Below, in pieces: positions 9,343-16,969 of a DNA stretch of 64,000 bases. Under the pieces are notes generated by a model. That model saw nothing but the letters and a program-made list of their open reading frames with translations. It was not told the origin of the DNA and searched no databases. Source of the DNA: Litorivivens sp041624475 (GTDB taxonomy: Bacteria > Pseudomonadota > Gammaproteobacteria > Pseudomonadales > Spongiibacteraceae); the NCBI RefSeq assembly GCF_041624475.1, contig NZ_JBFJUX010000006.1, positions 62,001-126,000 of the forward strand, read 5' to 3'. Position 1 is the first letter of the stretch, and each line of letters opens with the position of its first letter. Position numbers and translations under genes: made by a program.

Positions 9343-11367
9343 ATGACTGACAACGATGTGCGCGCCCGGGCCGAGGCCCTGCGCGCAGCACTGACCGAGC
9401 ACAATCACAACTACTATGTCCTCGACGCTCCCTCGATTCCTGACGTGGAGTACGATCGCCTGTTTCAGGAGCTGGTCGCAATTGAGGCCGACTATCCCGA
9501 ACTGAAAACGCCGGATTCGCCCACGCAGCGAGTGGGCGGTGAGGTGCTGGGCGCCTTTGAAGAAGTCGAACACGTGGTGCCCATGCTCTCGCTCGACAAC
9601 GTGTTTGACGAGCAGGGCTTGCGGGATTTCGAACAGCGTATCCACTCCCGTCTTGGCAGTGATGAACCACTGGTGTTCGCCTGTGAGCCGAAGCTCGACG
9701 GCATCGCGGTCAGCCTGCTCTACGAAAACGGCGTGCTGGTGCGCGCCGCCACGCGCGGCGATGGCAAGCGCGGTGAAAATATCACCAGCAATGTTAAAAC
9801 CATCGCCTCTGTACCGTTGAAGCTGCGCGGCAAAGGGTGGCCAGACGAGCTAGAAGTGCGCGGCGAAATCTACATGCCCAGAGCCGGTTTTGAGAAAATG
9901 AATGAAGCCGCCCGAGAAAAGGGCGAAAAGGTTTTTGTGAACCCACGCAATGCCGCTGCCGGCAGCCTGCGTCAGCTGGACAGCAAAATCACCGCCAGCC
10001 GTCCGCTGGAGCTGGGTGTGTACAGCGTTGCCCTGCGCGATGACAAAAGCCCTTTCAACCATCACAGTGAAAATCTGAAAGCCTTGTCTGAATGGGGCTT
10101 TCGGGTCAGCGCAGAATTGCGGACTGTCGACGGTGCAGAGGGTTGTCTGGAGTACTACGAGTATCTGCTCGGTAAGCGCGACCAGTTGCCCTACGATATC
10201 GACGGTATTGTTTTCAAAATCGATGATATCAATCTGCAGCGCAAACTCGGTTTTGTGTCGCGGGCGCCGCGCTGGGCGATAGCCCATAAATTTCCGGCGC
10301 AGGAAGAAATTACCGTTTTGCGGGATGTCGAATTTCAGGTCGGTCGCACAGGAGCTATTACTCCGGTTGCGCGGCTGGAGCCGGTATTTGTGGGCGGTGT
10401 CACCGTCAGCAATGCGACCCTGCATAACTATGATGAAATTCAGCGGCTCGACGCGCGCATCGGCGACACGGTTATTGTGCGCCGCGCCGGCGATGTGATT
10501 CCGCAGGTTGTGCAGGTTGTAGTTGAGCGCCGGCCAGAGAATGCCCGTTTAATCGAAATGCCGAGCACCTGTCCGGTTTGCGGCAGCGAAGCTGAGCGGG
10601 TTGAAGGCGAAGCCGTGACCCGCTGCACCGGCGGACTGGTTTGCGGCGCCCAGCGCAGTCAGGCGATCAAACATTTCGCCTCGCGCAAGGCGATGGATAT
10701 TGAAGGCCTCGGCGACAAGCTGGTGGATGCGCTGGTCGAAAAAGAGTTGGTCGAGCACCCGGGTGATCTTTATACACTCGATCTCGACACTCTGGCGGGG
10801 CTAGAGCGCATGGGGCAGAAGTCGGCGCAAAACCTGATCGATGCTCTGGAGAAAAGCAAAGCTACAAGCTTGCCGGCGTTTATCTACGCGCTGGGGATAC
10901 GGGAAGTCGGGGAGGCCACCGCACTCAATCTCGCTCAGTACTTCGGAGACCTTGAACAAATCATGGCTGCCGATGAGGCGGCATTGGTTGAGGTGCCTGA
11001 TGTAGGTCCGATCGTCGCCTCGCATATCGCAAACTTCTTTGCAGAAGACCACAACCGGGGCGTGATCAGCGCACTGCGAGCGGCCGGCGTGCACTGGCCC
11101 ACGATTGAGGTAAAGAGCGTCGAGGAGCTACCTTTGGCGGGGCAGACCTGGGTGGTAACCGGCACGCTGGAGGCCATGACCCGCGACCAGGCCAAAGCTC
11201 GGTTGCAAGCGCTGGGCGCCAAGGTGGCGGGCAGTGTTTCGGCCAAAACCCAGTGTCTGATCGCGGGTCCCGGCGCCGGCTCAAAGCTCGCCAAGGCGGA
11301 GAAACTCGGCGTTGAGGTTATCGACGAAGCGGCCTTTCTGGTCAGGTTAGAGGAGTGGGAGACATGA
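9343..11367 (+). CDS. ligA: NAD-dependent DNA ligase LigA
   Basis: 674-residue replicative ligase that seals nicks using NAD+. In order: domain Ia with the SIPDVEYDRLFQEL block; the adenylation domain with catalytic Lys117 in CEPKLDGIAVSL; an OB-fold (FQVGRTGAITPVARLEPV); a zinc finger with CPVC and RCTGGLVCGAQ cysteine pairs near residues 409-435; helix-hairpin-helix repeats (about 450-590, including MDIEGLGDKLVDALV and EVPDVGPIVASHI); and a C-terminal BRCT domain (about 595-674, WVVTGTLEAMTRDQAKARLQ). All expected domains are present at normal length. The stop overlaps the ATG of the following lipoprotein gene (ATGA), suggesting coupled translation. Confidence 0.98.
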   Translation: MTDNDVRARAEALRAALTEHNHNYYVLDAPSIPDVEYDRLFQELVAIEADYPELKTPDSPTQRVGGEVLGAFEEVEHVVPMLSLDNVFDEQGLRDFEQRIHSRLGSDEPLVFACEPKLDGIAVSLLYENGVLVRAATRGDGKRGENITSNVKTIASVPLKLRGKGWPDELEVRGEIYMPRAGFEKMNEAAREKGEKVFVNPRNAAAGSLRQLDSKITASRPLELGVYSVALRDDKSPFNHHSENLKALSEWGFRVSAELRTVDGAEGCLEYYEYLLGKRDQLPYDIDGIVFKIDDINLQRKLGFVSRAPRWAIAHKFPAQEEITVLRDVEFQVGRTGAITPVARLEPVFVGGVTVSNATLHNYDEIQRLDARIGDTVIVRRAGDVIPQVVQVVVERRPENARLIEMPSTCPVCGSEAERVEGEAVTRCTGGLVCGAQRSQAIKHFASRKAMDIEGLGDKLVDALVEKELVEHPGDLYTLDLDTLAGLERMGQKSAQNLIDALEKSKATSLPAFIYALGIREVGEATALNLAQYFGDLEQIMAADEAALVEVPDVGPIVASHIANFFAEDHNRGVISALRAAGVHWPTIEVKSVEELPLAGQTWVVTGTLEAMTRDQAKARLQALGAKVAGSVSAKTQCLIAGPGAGSKLAKAEKLGVEVIDEAAFLVRLEEWET

Positions 11368-11966
11368 CGCGCTGGCTGGCGCTGCTGGCTTTGGCCTTGT
11401 TGACTGGTTGCGCCACGCCGCCGAGCAATGTCGATGATATCTGCGAGATCTTCCGGGAAAAAGACGACTGGTACGGCGATGCCCAGAAGGCCTCAGAACG
11501 CTGGGGCTCACCCATACCCACCATGATGGCAATTATGCATCAGGAGTCGCGTTTTCGCGCCAAGGCCAAACCGCCGCGTAAGTATTTTCTCTGGGTTATT
11601 CCTGCAGGGCGCATTTCCGATGCCTACGGCTTCCCCCAGGCTAAGGACGCTACTTGGGACTGGTACCGGGACAAGGCCGGGCGTTGGGGCGCTGATCGAG
11701 ACGATTTTGGCGACGCCATCGACTTCATCGGCTGGTACAACAAACAGTCGGCAAAAATGTGCAAGATCAATCCTGCCGACACCTATCACCTCTACCTCGC
11801 TTATCACGAGGGCCATGGTGGCTTTAATCGCCGTACTTTCAGCAATAAAGCCTGGCTCAAGCGGGTGGCACACAAGGTGTCGGCACGCTCCCAGAACTAT
11901 ACCCGCCAGCTGGCAGGGTGTCGGGAGGAGCTGGAGCGGGGCGGCTGGTTTTTTGGCTGGTTCTGA
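11364..11966 (+). CDS. Lytic transglycosylase-like lipoprotein
   Basis: 200-residue predicted outer-membrane or periplasmic lipoprotein: signal MTRWLALLALALLTGC with a lipobox ending at Cys16. The core looks like a soluble lytic transglycosylase fold: IMHQESRF carries the expected catalytic Glu61 in the 'ES' motif, followed by AYGFPQAKDATWDWY and YHLYLAYHEGHGGF, which resemble the SLT 'GxxQ' and 'AYNxG' motifs. It probably trims or remodels peptidoglycan. The ATG at 11364 overlaps the ligA stop by 4 bases; an upstream GTG at 11355 would break the signal peptide pattern. The same kind of gene follows ligA in Pseudomonas. No specific symbol is assigned. Confidence 0.8.
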   Translation: MTRWLALLALALLTGCATPPSNVDDICEIFREKDDWYGDAQKASERWGSPIPTMMAIMHQESRFRAKAKPPRKYFLWVIPAGRISDAYGFPQAKDATWDWYRDKAGRWGADRDDFGDAIDFIGWYNKQSAKMCKINPADTYHLYLAYHEGHGGFNRRTFSNKAWLKRVAHKVSARSQNYTRQLAGCREELERGGWFFGWF

Positions 11967-12203
11967 CTCCGTCAGGCGCCTATGAAGGAATTTTTCATCT
12001 GCGGCACCTTTGTGTTGTTTTTCTACAGATCGGCTGTTTCGTTATACCAATGATTTATTTCGGAATTTTCCGGTAGATCAGCACATTTATTTGCTGAATT
12101 TTGACTATCAGTATGATGTAATCTTTCTGTTTTATCGGTTGCGTGGGCGTGTAAGCCCCAGCAGTCGGTGGTGTAAATCCTTAAATACACGACGGAAAGA
12201 GCT

Positions 12204-13979
12204 TTGAAACCCACAGACGTTAAAGACCCGGAATACTTCCACAAGGTGGTCGATTGCCAGTACGCCTGCCCGGCCCACACTCCCGTTCCCGAATATATCC
12301 GCCTGATTGCTGCTCAGCGCTACACCGAGGCCTACATGATCAACTGGGAATCCAATGTGTTTCCCGGCGTGCTCGGTCGAACCTGTGACCGGCCCTGTGA
12401 GCCAGCCTGTCGGCGGGGGCGCATCGAAGAAGAGCCGGTGGCGATCTGTCGCCTGAAGCGGGTAGCGGCTGACAACAAATCCAATATCGCTGAGCTTCTG
12501 CCTAAGATTCCCAAGGAAAAGAACGGCAAGAAAGTGGCTTTGCTGGGTGGTGGCCCTGCCTCCCTGACAGTGGCGCGCGATCTGATGCCCCTGGGTTACA
12601 GCATCGATCTCTACGATGACCAGCCTGCGGGTGGCGGTTTCATGCGCAGCCAGATTCCGGCCTTCCGTTTGCCGGAAGAGGTGCTGAACGAAGAGGTCAA
12701 CATGATCCTCGATATGGGCGTGCTGACCCAGTTCAACACCTACGTCGACAGCCTGAAAAGCATTCTGGATAAAGATTACGACGCGGTTTTCGTCGGCACC
12801 GGCGCGCCTCGTGGCCGCGACCTGGATTTGCCGGGCCGTGAAGAGGCGGGTGCCAATATCCATATTGGTATTGACTGGCTGTCCAGCGTCGCCTTTGGTC
12901 ATGTGTCTTCCGTGGGTAAACGGGTCGTCGTGATGGGCGGCGGGAATACCGCTATGGACTGCTGCCGCACCGCACGTCGCTTGGGTGGCGAGGATGTGAA
13001 GGTTGTGGTCCGCAGCCCCTTCGCTGATATGAAAGCCTCGCCCTGGGAAAAAGAAGATGCCATGCACGAGGGCATTCCGATTCTAGACAACCACGTGCCC
13101 CAGGAATTTCTGGTGGAAGACGGCAAGCTGGTGGGCGTCAAATTTGAAAAGGTAGAAGCCCAGTACGACGACAAGGGCAAGCGCTCGCTCGTGCCGACCG
13201 GCGAAGAGCCGGTCATCATCGAGTGCGATGATGTGCTGATGGCCATCGGGCAGGAGAACGCCTTCCCCTGGATTGAGCGGGATGTTGGGGTCGAGTTTGG
13301 CAAATGGGATATGCCGGTTGTCAACGAAGTGACTTTCCAGTCCACCAACCCGAAAGTCTTTTTCGGTGGCGACGCTGCATTCGGCCCCGAGAATGTGATT
13401 ACCGCCGTGGCGCACGGCCATCAGGCCGCGATCTCGATTGATCTGTTCTGTCGCGGCGAGAGCGTGGATACGCGCCCGGCGCCCGGCGTTACCCTGGTCA
13501 GCCAGAAAATGGGTATTCACGAGTGGAGTTACGACAACGCGGTTGAAGACGACAAGCGCTATGTCGTTCCTCAAGCCGAGTTGAAGCGCACCCTGTCCGA
13601 TCGCAAGCTCGAAGTTGAGCTGGGCTTTGACGCCGAAACAGCGCTGCGTGAGGCGCAGCGCTGTCTGAACTGCGATGTGCAGACGGTGTTTGCTGAAGAC
13701 CGCTGCATCGAGTGCGATGCCTGTATCGACATCTGTCCGACCGATTGTCTGACCTTTGAAGTCAACGATGGCGAAGAAGAAGAGATCCGTCAGAAGTTGA
13801 AAATGCCTGCCAGCAATCTGGCGCAGGACATCTATGTATCAGAAGCGCTGCCAACCGGGCGGGCGATGATCAAGGATGAGAATGTCTGCCTGCACTGTGG
13901 ATTGTGCGCCGAGCGCTGCCCAACCGCGGCCTGGGATATGCAGAAGTTTTACTACTCCGTGACCAAGGCGGGGCAATAG
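12204..13979 (+). CDS. korC: GltD-like FAD/NADPH and 2x[4Fe-4S] subunit of 2-oxoacid oxidoreductase (KorC-like)
   Basis: 591-residue electron-transfer flavoprotein. The N-terminal part resembles the glutamate synthase small chain, with a cysteine cluster (CQYACPAHTPVPEYI, GRTCDRPCEPACRRG). It is followed by an FAD Rossmann motif (VALLGGGPAS, near residue 111) and an NAD(P) Rossmann motif (VVVMGGGNTAMDCCRTARRLG region). The C-terminus carries two ferredoxin-type clusters, Cys501/504/507/511 and Cys562/565/568/572. It probably passes electrons between ferredoxin-like clusters and NADP(H) for the alpha and beta subunits encoded directly downstream. This resembles KorC of the Azoarcus evansii 2-oxoglutarate:NADP+ oxidoreductase. 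The start is a TTG at 12204 preceded by a GGAAAG ribosome site. Family assignment is firm; the partner and cofactor choice are inference. Confidence 0.8.
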   Translation: MKPTDVKDPEYFHKVVDCQYACPAHTPVPEYIRLIAAQRYTEAYMINWESNVFPGVLGRTCDRPCEPACRRGRIEEEPVAICRLKRVAADNKSNIAELLPKIPKEKNGKKVALLGGGPASLTVARDLMPLGYSIDLYDDQPAGGGFMRSQIPAFRLPEEVLNEEVNMILDMGVLTQFNTYVDSLKSILDKDYDAVFVGTGAPRGRDLDLPGREEAGANIHIGIDWLSSVAFGHVSSVGKRVVVMGGGNTAMDCCRTARRLGGEDVKVVVRSPFADMKASPWEKEDAMHEGIPILDNHVPQEFLVEDGKLVGVKFEKVEAQYDDKGKRSLVPTGEEPVIIECDDVLMAIGQENAFPWIERDVGVEFGKWDMPVVNEVTFQSTNPKVFFGGDAAFGPENVITAVAHGHQAAISIDLFCRGESVDTRPAPGVTLVSQKMGIHEWSYDNAVEDDKRYVVPQAELKRTLSDRKLEVELGFDAETALREAQRCLNCDVQTVFAEDRCIECDACIDICPTDCLTFEVNDGEEEEIRQKLKMPASNLAQDIYVSEALPTGRAMIKDENVCLHCGLCAERCPTAAWDMQKFYYSVTKAGQ

Positions 13980-13988
13980 GGCAGATCA

Positions 13989-15833
13989 ATGAATAGAATT
14001 CAAGCAGTCAACGATTTCGTTATCAAATTCGCAAACGTCAACGGTACCGGTTCGGCCAGCGCTAACAACATGTTTGCCAAGGCCCTGTTCCGTATGGGCC
14101 TGCCAGTCAGCCCCAAAAACATCTTCCCTTCCAATATTCAGGGGCTGCCGACCTGGTTTGAAGTGCGGGTCAGCGACAAGGGCTACCTGGGTCGCCGCGG
14201 CGGTGTGGATATCATGGTCTGCGTTAACCCGCAGAGCATGGCGAAAGATATTCGTGAGGTAGAGTCCGGTGGTTACTTCCTCTATGACTCGAGCAAGCCG
14301 ATGGACCTGCGCATGGTGCGCAATGACATTAACATCATCGGCGTGCCGCTGACCGACATCTGTACTCGTGAGTACGCCGACCCGAGGCAGCGCCAGCTGT
14401 TTCGCAATATCATCTATGTAGGAGCTCTGGCAGCGCTGCTCGATATCGAATTCGACGTTCTGACCGGTATTGTCTCCGATCAGTTTCGCGGCAAGGAGAA
14501 ACTGGTTGTACCTAATGTGCATGCCCTGGAGCTGGGTTATCACTATGCCCGCGAAAACTACGAGTGCCCTATTGGTATTCGCGTGGAGCGCCGCGATGCG
14601 GTGGGCGACAAGATCCTGATCGATGGCAATACCGCTGCCTCGCTGGGTGCCATTTACGGCGGTGCCACGGTGGCGGCCTGGTACCCGATTACGCCCTCAA
14701 CGTCGGTGGTCGATGGTTTTGACAAGTACTGCAAGCGTCTGCGGATTGATCCGGGCAGTGGCGATAAAAACTACGCCATTGTGCAGGCAGAAGACGAACT
14801 GGCGGCCATCGGCATGGTTATCGGCGCAAGCTGGAACGGGGCGCGTGCCTTTACCGCTACCAGCGGTCCGGGCATTTCCCTGATGAGCGAGTTTCTCGGG
14901 CTGGCCTATTTTGCAGAGATCCCCACCGTGCTGATCGACGTGCAGCGGGCCGGCCCATCAACTGGCATGCCGACCCGAACACAGCAGTCGGATGTGCTGG
15001 CCTGTGCCTACGCCTCTCACGGTGATACAAAGCAGGTGCTGCTGTTCCCGTCGACACCGAAAGAGTGTTTTGACATGACTGCGGAAGCTTTCGATCTCGC
15101 CGAAACCCTACAGACGCCGGTGATTATGCTCACCGATCTGGATCTGGGCATGAATGACAATATGTCGGAGCCCTTGAGCTGGGAAGACGGTCGCCAGTAC
15201 AAGCGCGGCAAGGTGCTCAGCGAAGAACAGCTGGAAAACATGGGTGAGCGCTTTGGTCGCTACCTGGATGTGGACGGCGACGGCATCCCTTATCGTACCT
15301 ATCCCGGAACCCACCCGACCAAAGGCGCTTTCTTTACCCGCGGTACCTCGCGCGATGAGTATGCGGTGTATACCGAAGACGGTTCCGAATATGAAAGGAA
15401 TATGCAGCGCCTGCTGAAAAAATGGGAAACAGCGAAAGACGCAGTACCCGCGCCGGAGCAGATAGGCAGTGGTAACGCGGTGGGTGTGATTCATTTTGGC
15501 ACCAGCGCCGACTCCACCATGGAAGCCATCGATTATCTGGCGGAAGAGGGCATCAAGGTCGACAGCCTGCGTGTCAGGGCGTTTCCCTTTAACAAGGATG
15601 TTGAAGACTTTATCGAAAATCACGACACCGTATTTGTTATTGAGCAGAACCGCGATGCGCAGATGAAAACGCTGCTGGTTAACGAGTGCGAAGTATCGCC
15701 CAAGGATCTGATCTCGATTCTGAACTACGACGGCATGCCGATCACCGCACGCAAGATTCGCGAGCGTATCAATGCCGTTGTGCGTGGTGACAACGTCACC
15801 CCGTTGCACAAAAAAGCCGGTAGCAAGGAGTAA
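13989..15833 (+). CDS. korA: 2-oxoacid:acceptor oxidoreductase, fused gamma-alpha subunit (KorA-like)
   Basis: 614-residue subunit of an oxidative 2-oxoacid decarboxylase that forms acyl-CoA. Residues 1-190 are the gamma domain (FANVNGTGSASANNMFAKAL). The alpha domain then begins with DGNTAASLGAIYGGATVAAWYPITPSTS, including the diagnostic YPITPSTS motif, and continues through VQAEDELAAIGMVIGASWNG, FTATSGPGISLMSE and QRAGPSTGMPTRTQQSD. The C-terminal region is a transketolase-like domain. A gamma-alpha fusion of this length is typical of 2-oxoglutarate-type (Kor) enzymes, but the substrate cannot be read from sequence. The gene lies 9 bases after the flavoprotein gene and 4 bases before the beta gene, so the three are almost certainly one operon. 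Confidence 0.88.
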   Translation: MNRIQAVNDFVIKFANVNGTGSASANNMFAKALFRMGLPVSPKNIFPSNIQGLPTWFEVRVSDKGYLGRRGGVDIMVCVNPQSMAKDIREVESGGYFLYDSSKPMDLRMVRNDINIIGVPLTDICTREYADPRQRQLFRNIIYVGALAALLDIEFDVLTGIVSDQFRGKEKLVVPNVHALELGYHYARENYECPIGIRVERRDAVGDKILIDGNTAASLGAIYGGATVAAWYPITPSTSVVDGFDKYCKRLRIDPGSGDKNYAIVQAEDELAAIGMVIGASWNGARAFTATSGPGISLMSEFLGLAYFAEIPTVLIDVQRAGPSTGMPTRTQQSDVLACAYASHGDTKQVLLFPSTPKECFDMTAEAFDLAETLQTPVIMLTDLDLGMNDNMSEPLSWEDGRQYKRGKVLSEEQLENMGERFGRYLDVDGDGIPYRTYPGTHPTKGAFFTRGTSRDEYAVYTEDGSEYERNMQRLLKKWETAKDAVPAPEQIGSGNAVGVIHFGTSADSTMEAIDYLAEEGIKVDSLRVRAFPFNKDVEDFIENHDTVFVIEQNRDAQMKTLLVNECEVSPKDLISILNYDGMPITARKIRERINAVVRGDNVTPLHKKAGSKE

Positions 15834-15837
15834 TACG

Positions 15838-16890
15838 ATGACCTACCAACGTCCCAACTTTCGTCATCCCGAACTGCCGGTCAACGAACTGGGTTATACC
15901 CGCAAAGACTACGAGGGTGCGCTGTCGACCCTGTGTGCCGGTTGCGGCCACGACTCGATCAGCGCTGCGATCGTGCAGGCCTGTTTTGAAATGTCGATTG
16001 AACCGCACAAGGTCGCGAAGCTGTCAGGCATAGGCTGTTCCTCAAAAACACCCACGTATTTTCTGGGTAATTCCCACGGTTTCAACTCCGTCCACGGCCG
16101 CATGCCGTCGGTTGCGACCGGCGCCAATCTGGCCAACCGCGACATGATCTATGTGGGGGTGTCCGGTGACGGCGATACGGCATCTATCGGCATGGGGCAG
16201 TTTACTCACGCCGTGCGCCGTAACCTGAACATGATGTATGTGGTGGAAAACAATGGTTGCTATGGCCTGACCAAGGGGCAGGATTCGGCGACGGCCGATG
16301 TCGGCTCGGCGAGCAAGAAAGGCGAGCCGAACCCCTTTGAGCCCATCGATCTGGTCAGTGTTGCGCTGCAGCTGGGTGCGACGTTTGTGGCGCGCAGCTT
16401 TTCCGGTGACCGGGCTCAGCTGGTACCGCTGATCAAGGCCGCTATCTCCCATCGCGGCTTCGCCTTTATCGATGTGGTTTCGCCTTGTGTAACTTTCAAC
16501 AATAACCCGGCATCAACCAAGGGTTACGAGCACGTGCGTGAACATCTCGCTGCCACGGGGACAGTGGATTTTGTGCCGGTTAAACAGGAGATCACCACCA
16601 ACTATCCGCCGGGTGAAGCCCAGGAAGTGACCTTGCACGATGGCTCTGTTGTGCATCTGCAGAAGGCTGATCCGGGGCTGGATATCAGCAGCCGTCGCTC
16701 AGCGCTGGGGCTGATCAAGGATTACAAAGCCAAAGATCAGATTCTTACCGGCTTGTTGTTTATGGACGAGGATTCCCGTGACCTGCACGAAATCATCGGC
16801 ACCAGCAACAAACCGCTGCGTTCACTGGTGGAGAGTGATCTCTGTCCGGGGCAGAAAGTGCTCGACAACCTGAACGAAAGTTTGCGTTAA
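15838..16890 (+). CDS. korB: 2-oxoacid:acceptor oxidoreductase, TPP-binding beta subunit (KorB-like)
   Basis: 350-residue thiamine-diphosphate subunit. Cluster and cofactor elements are visible: LCAGCGHDSIS and GIGCSSKTP supply cysteines for a [4Fe-4S] cluster, GDGDTASIGMGQFTHAVRRN is the TPP/Mg2+ motif, and NNGCYGLTKGQDSAT follows it. With the alpha subunit it should decarboxylate a 2-oxoacid, probably 2-oxoglutarate, and pass electrons to its internal cluster and then to the flavoprotein subunit. The ATG at 15838 after a GGAG site four codons past the alpha stop is preferred over an upstream in-frame ATG at 15772 that lies inside korA. It is the last gene of the operon; a strong stem-loop follows. 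Confidence 0.9.
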   Translation: MTYQRPNFRHPELPVNELGYTRKDYEGALSTLCAGCGHDSISAAIVQACFEMSIEPHKVAKLSGIGCSSKTPTYFLGNSHGFNSVHGRMPSVATGANLANRDMIYVGVSGDGDTASIGMGQFTHAVRRNLNMMYVVENNGCYGLTKGQDSATADVGSASKKGEPNPFEPIDLVSVALQLGATFVARSFSGDRAQLVPLIKAAISHRGFAFIDVVSPCVTFNNNPASTKGYEHVREHLAATGTVDFVPVKQEITTNYPPGEAQEVTLHDGSVVHLQKADPGLDISSRRSALGLIKDYKAKDQILTGLLFMDEDSRDLHEIIGTSNKPLRSLVESDLCPGQKVLDNLNESLR

Positions 16891-16898
16891 ACCGTCCA

Positions 16899-16928
16899 GA
16901 CCATCGCCTGCAGCAGCGGGCGATGGTC
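16899..16928. terminator. Stem-loop after korB, possible bidirectional terminator
   Basis: GACCATCGCC (16899-16908) and GGCGATGGTC (16919-16928) form a perfect 10-bp stem with a 10-base loop, 9 bases after the korB stop. The run after it (CCTTCTATCGCTTTT) is only moderately T-rich, so termination strength is uncertain. It sits between convergent genes and could act on both. Confidence 0.5.
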
Positions 16929-16969
16929 CCTTCTATCGCTTTTCAATCAGAACAGACTCTTCTTGAAGC

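Noticed and set aside
12091..12117. TTGCTG-15-TATGAT as a korC promoter
   Set aside because: Good -10 but a spacer of 15 is too short to report as a feature; no alternative pair was convincing.
12010..12207. 65-residue open frame between the transglycosylase and korC
   Set aside because: No ribosome site, no family resemblance, AT-rich region more likely to hold the korC promoter; overlaps the korC start.
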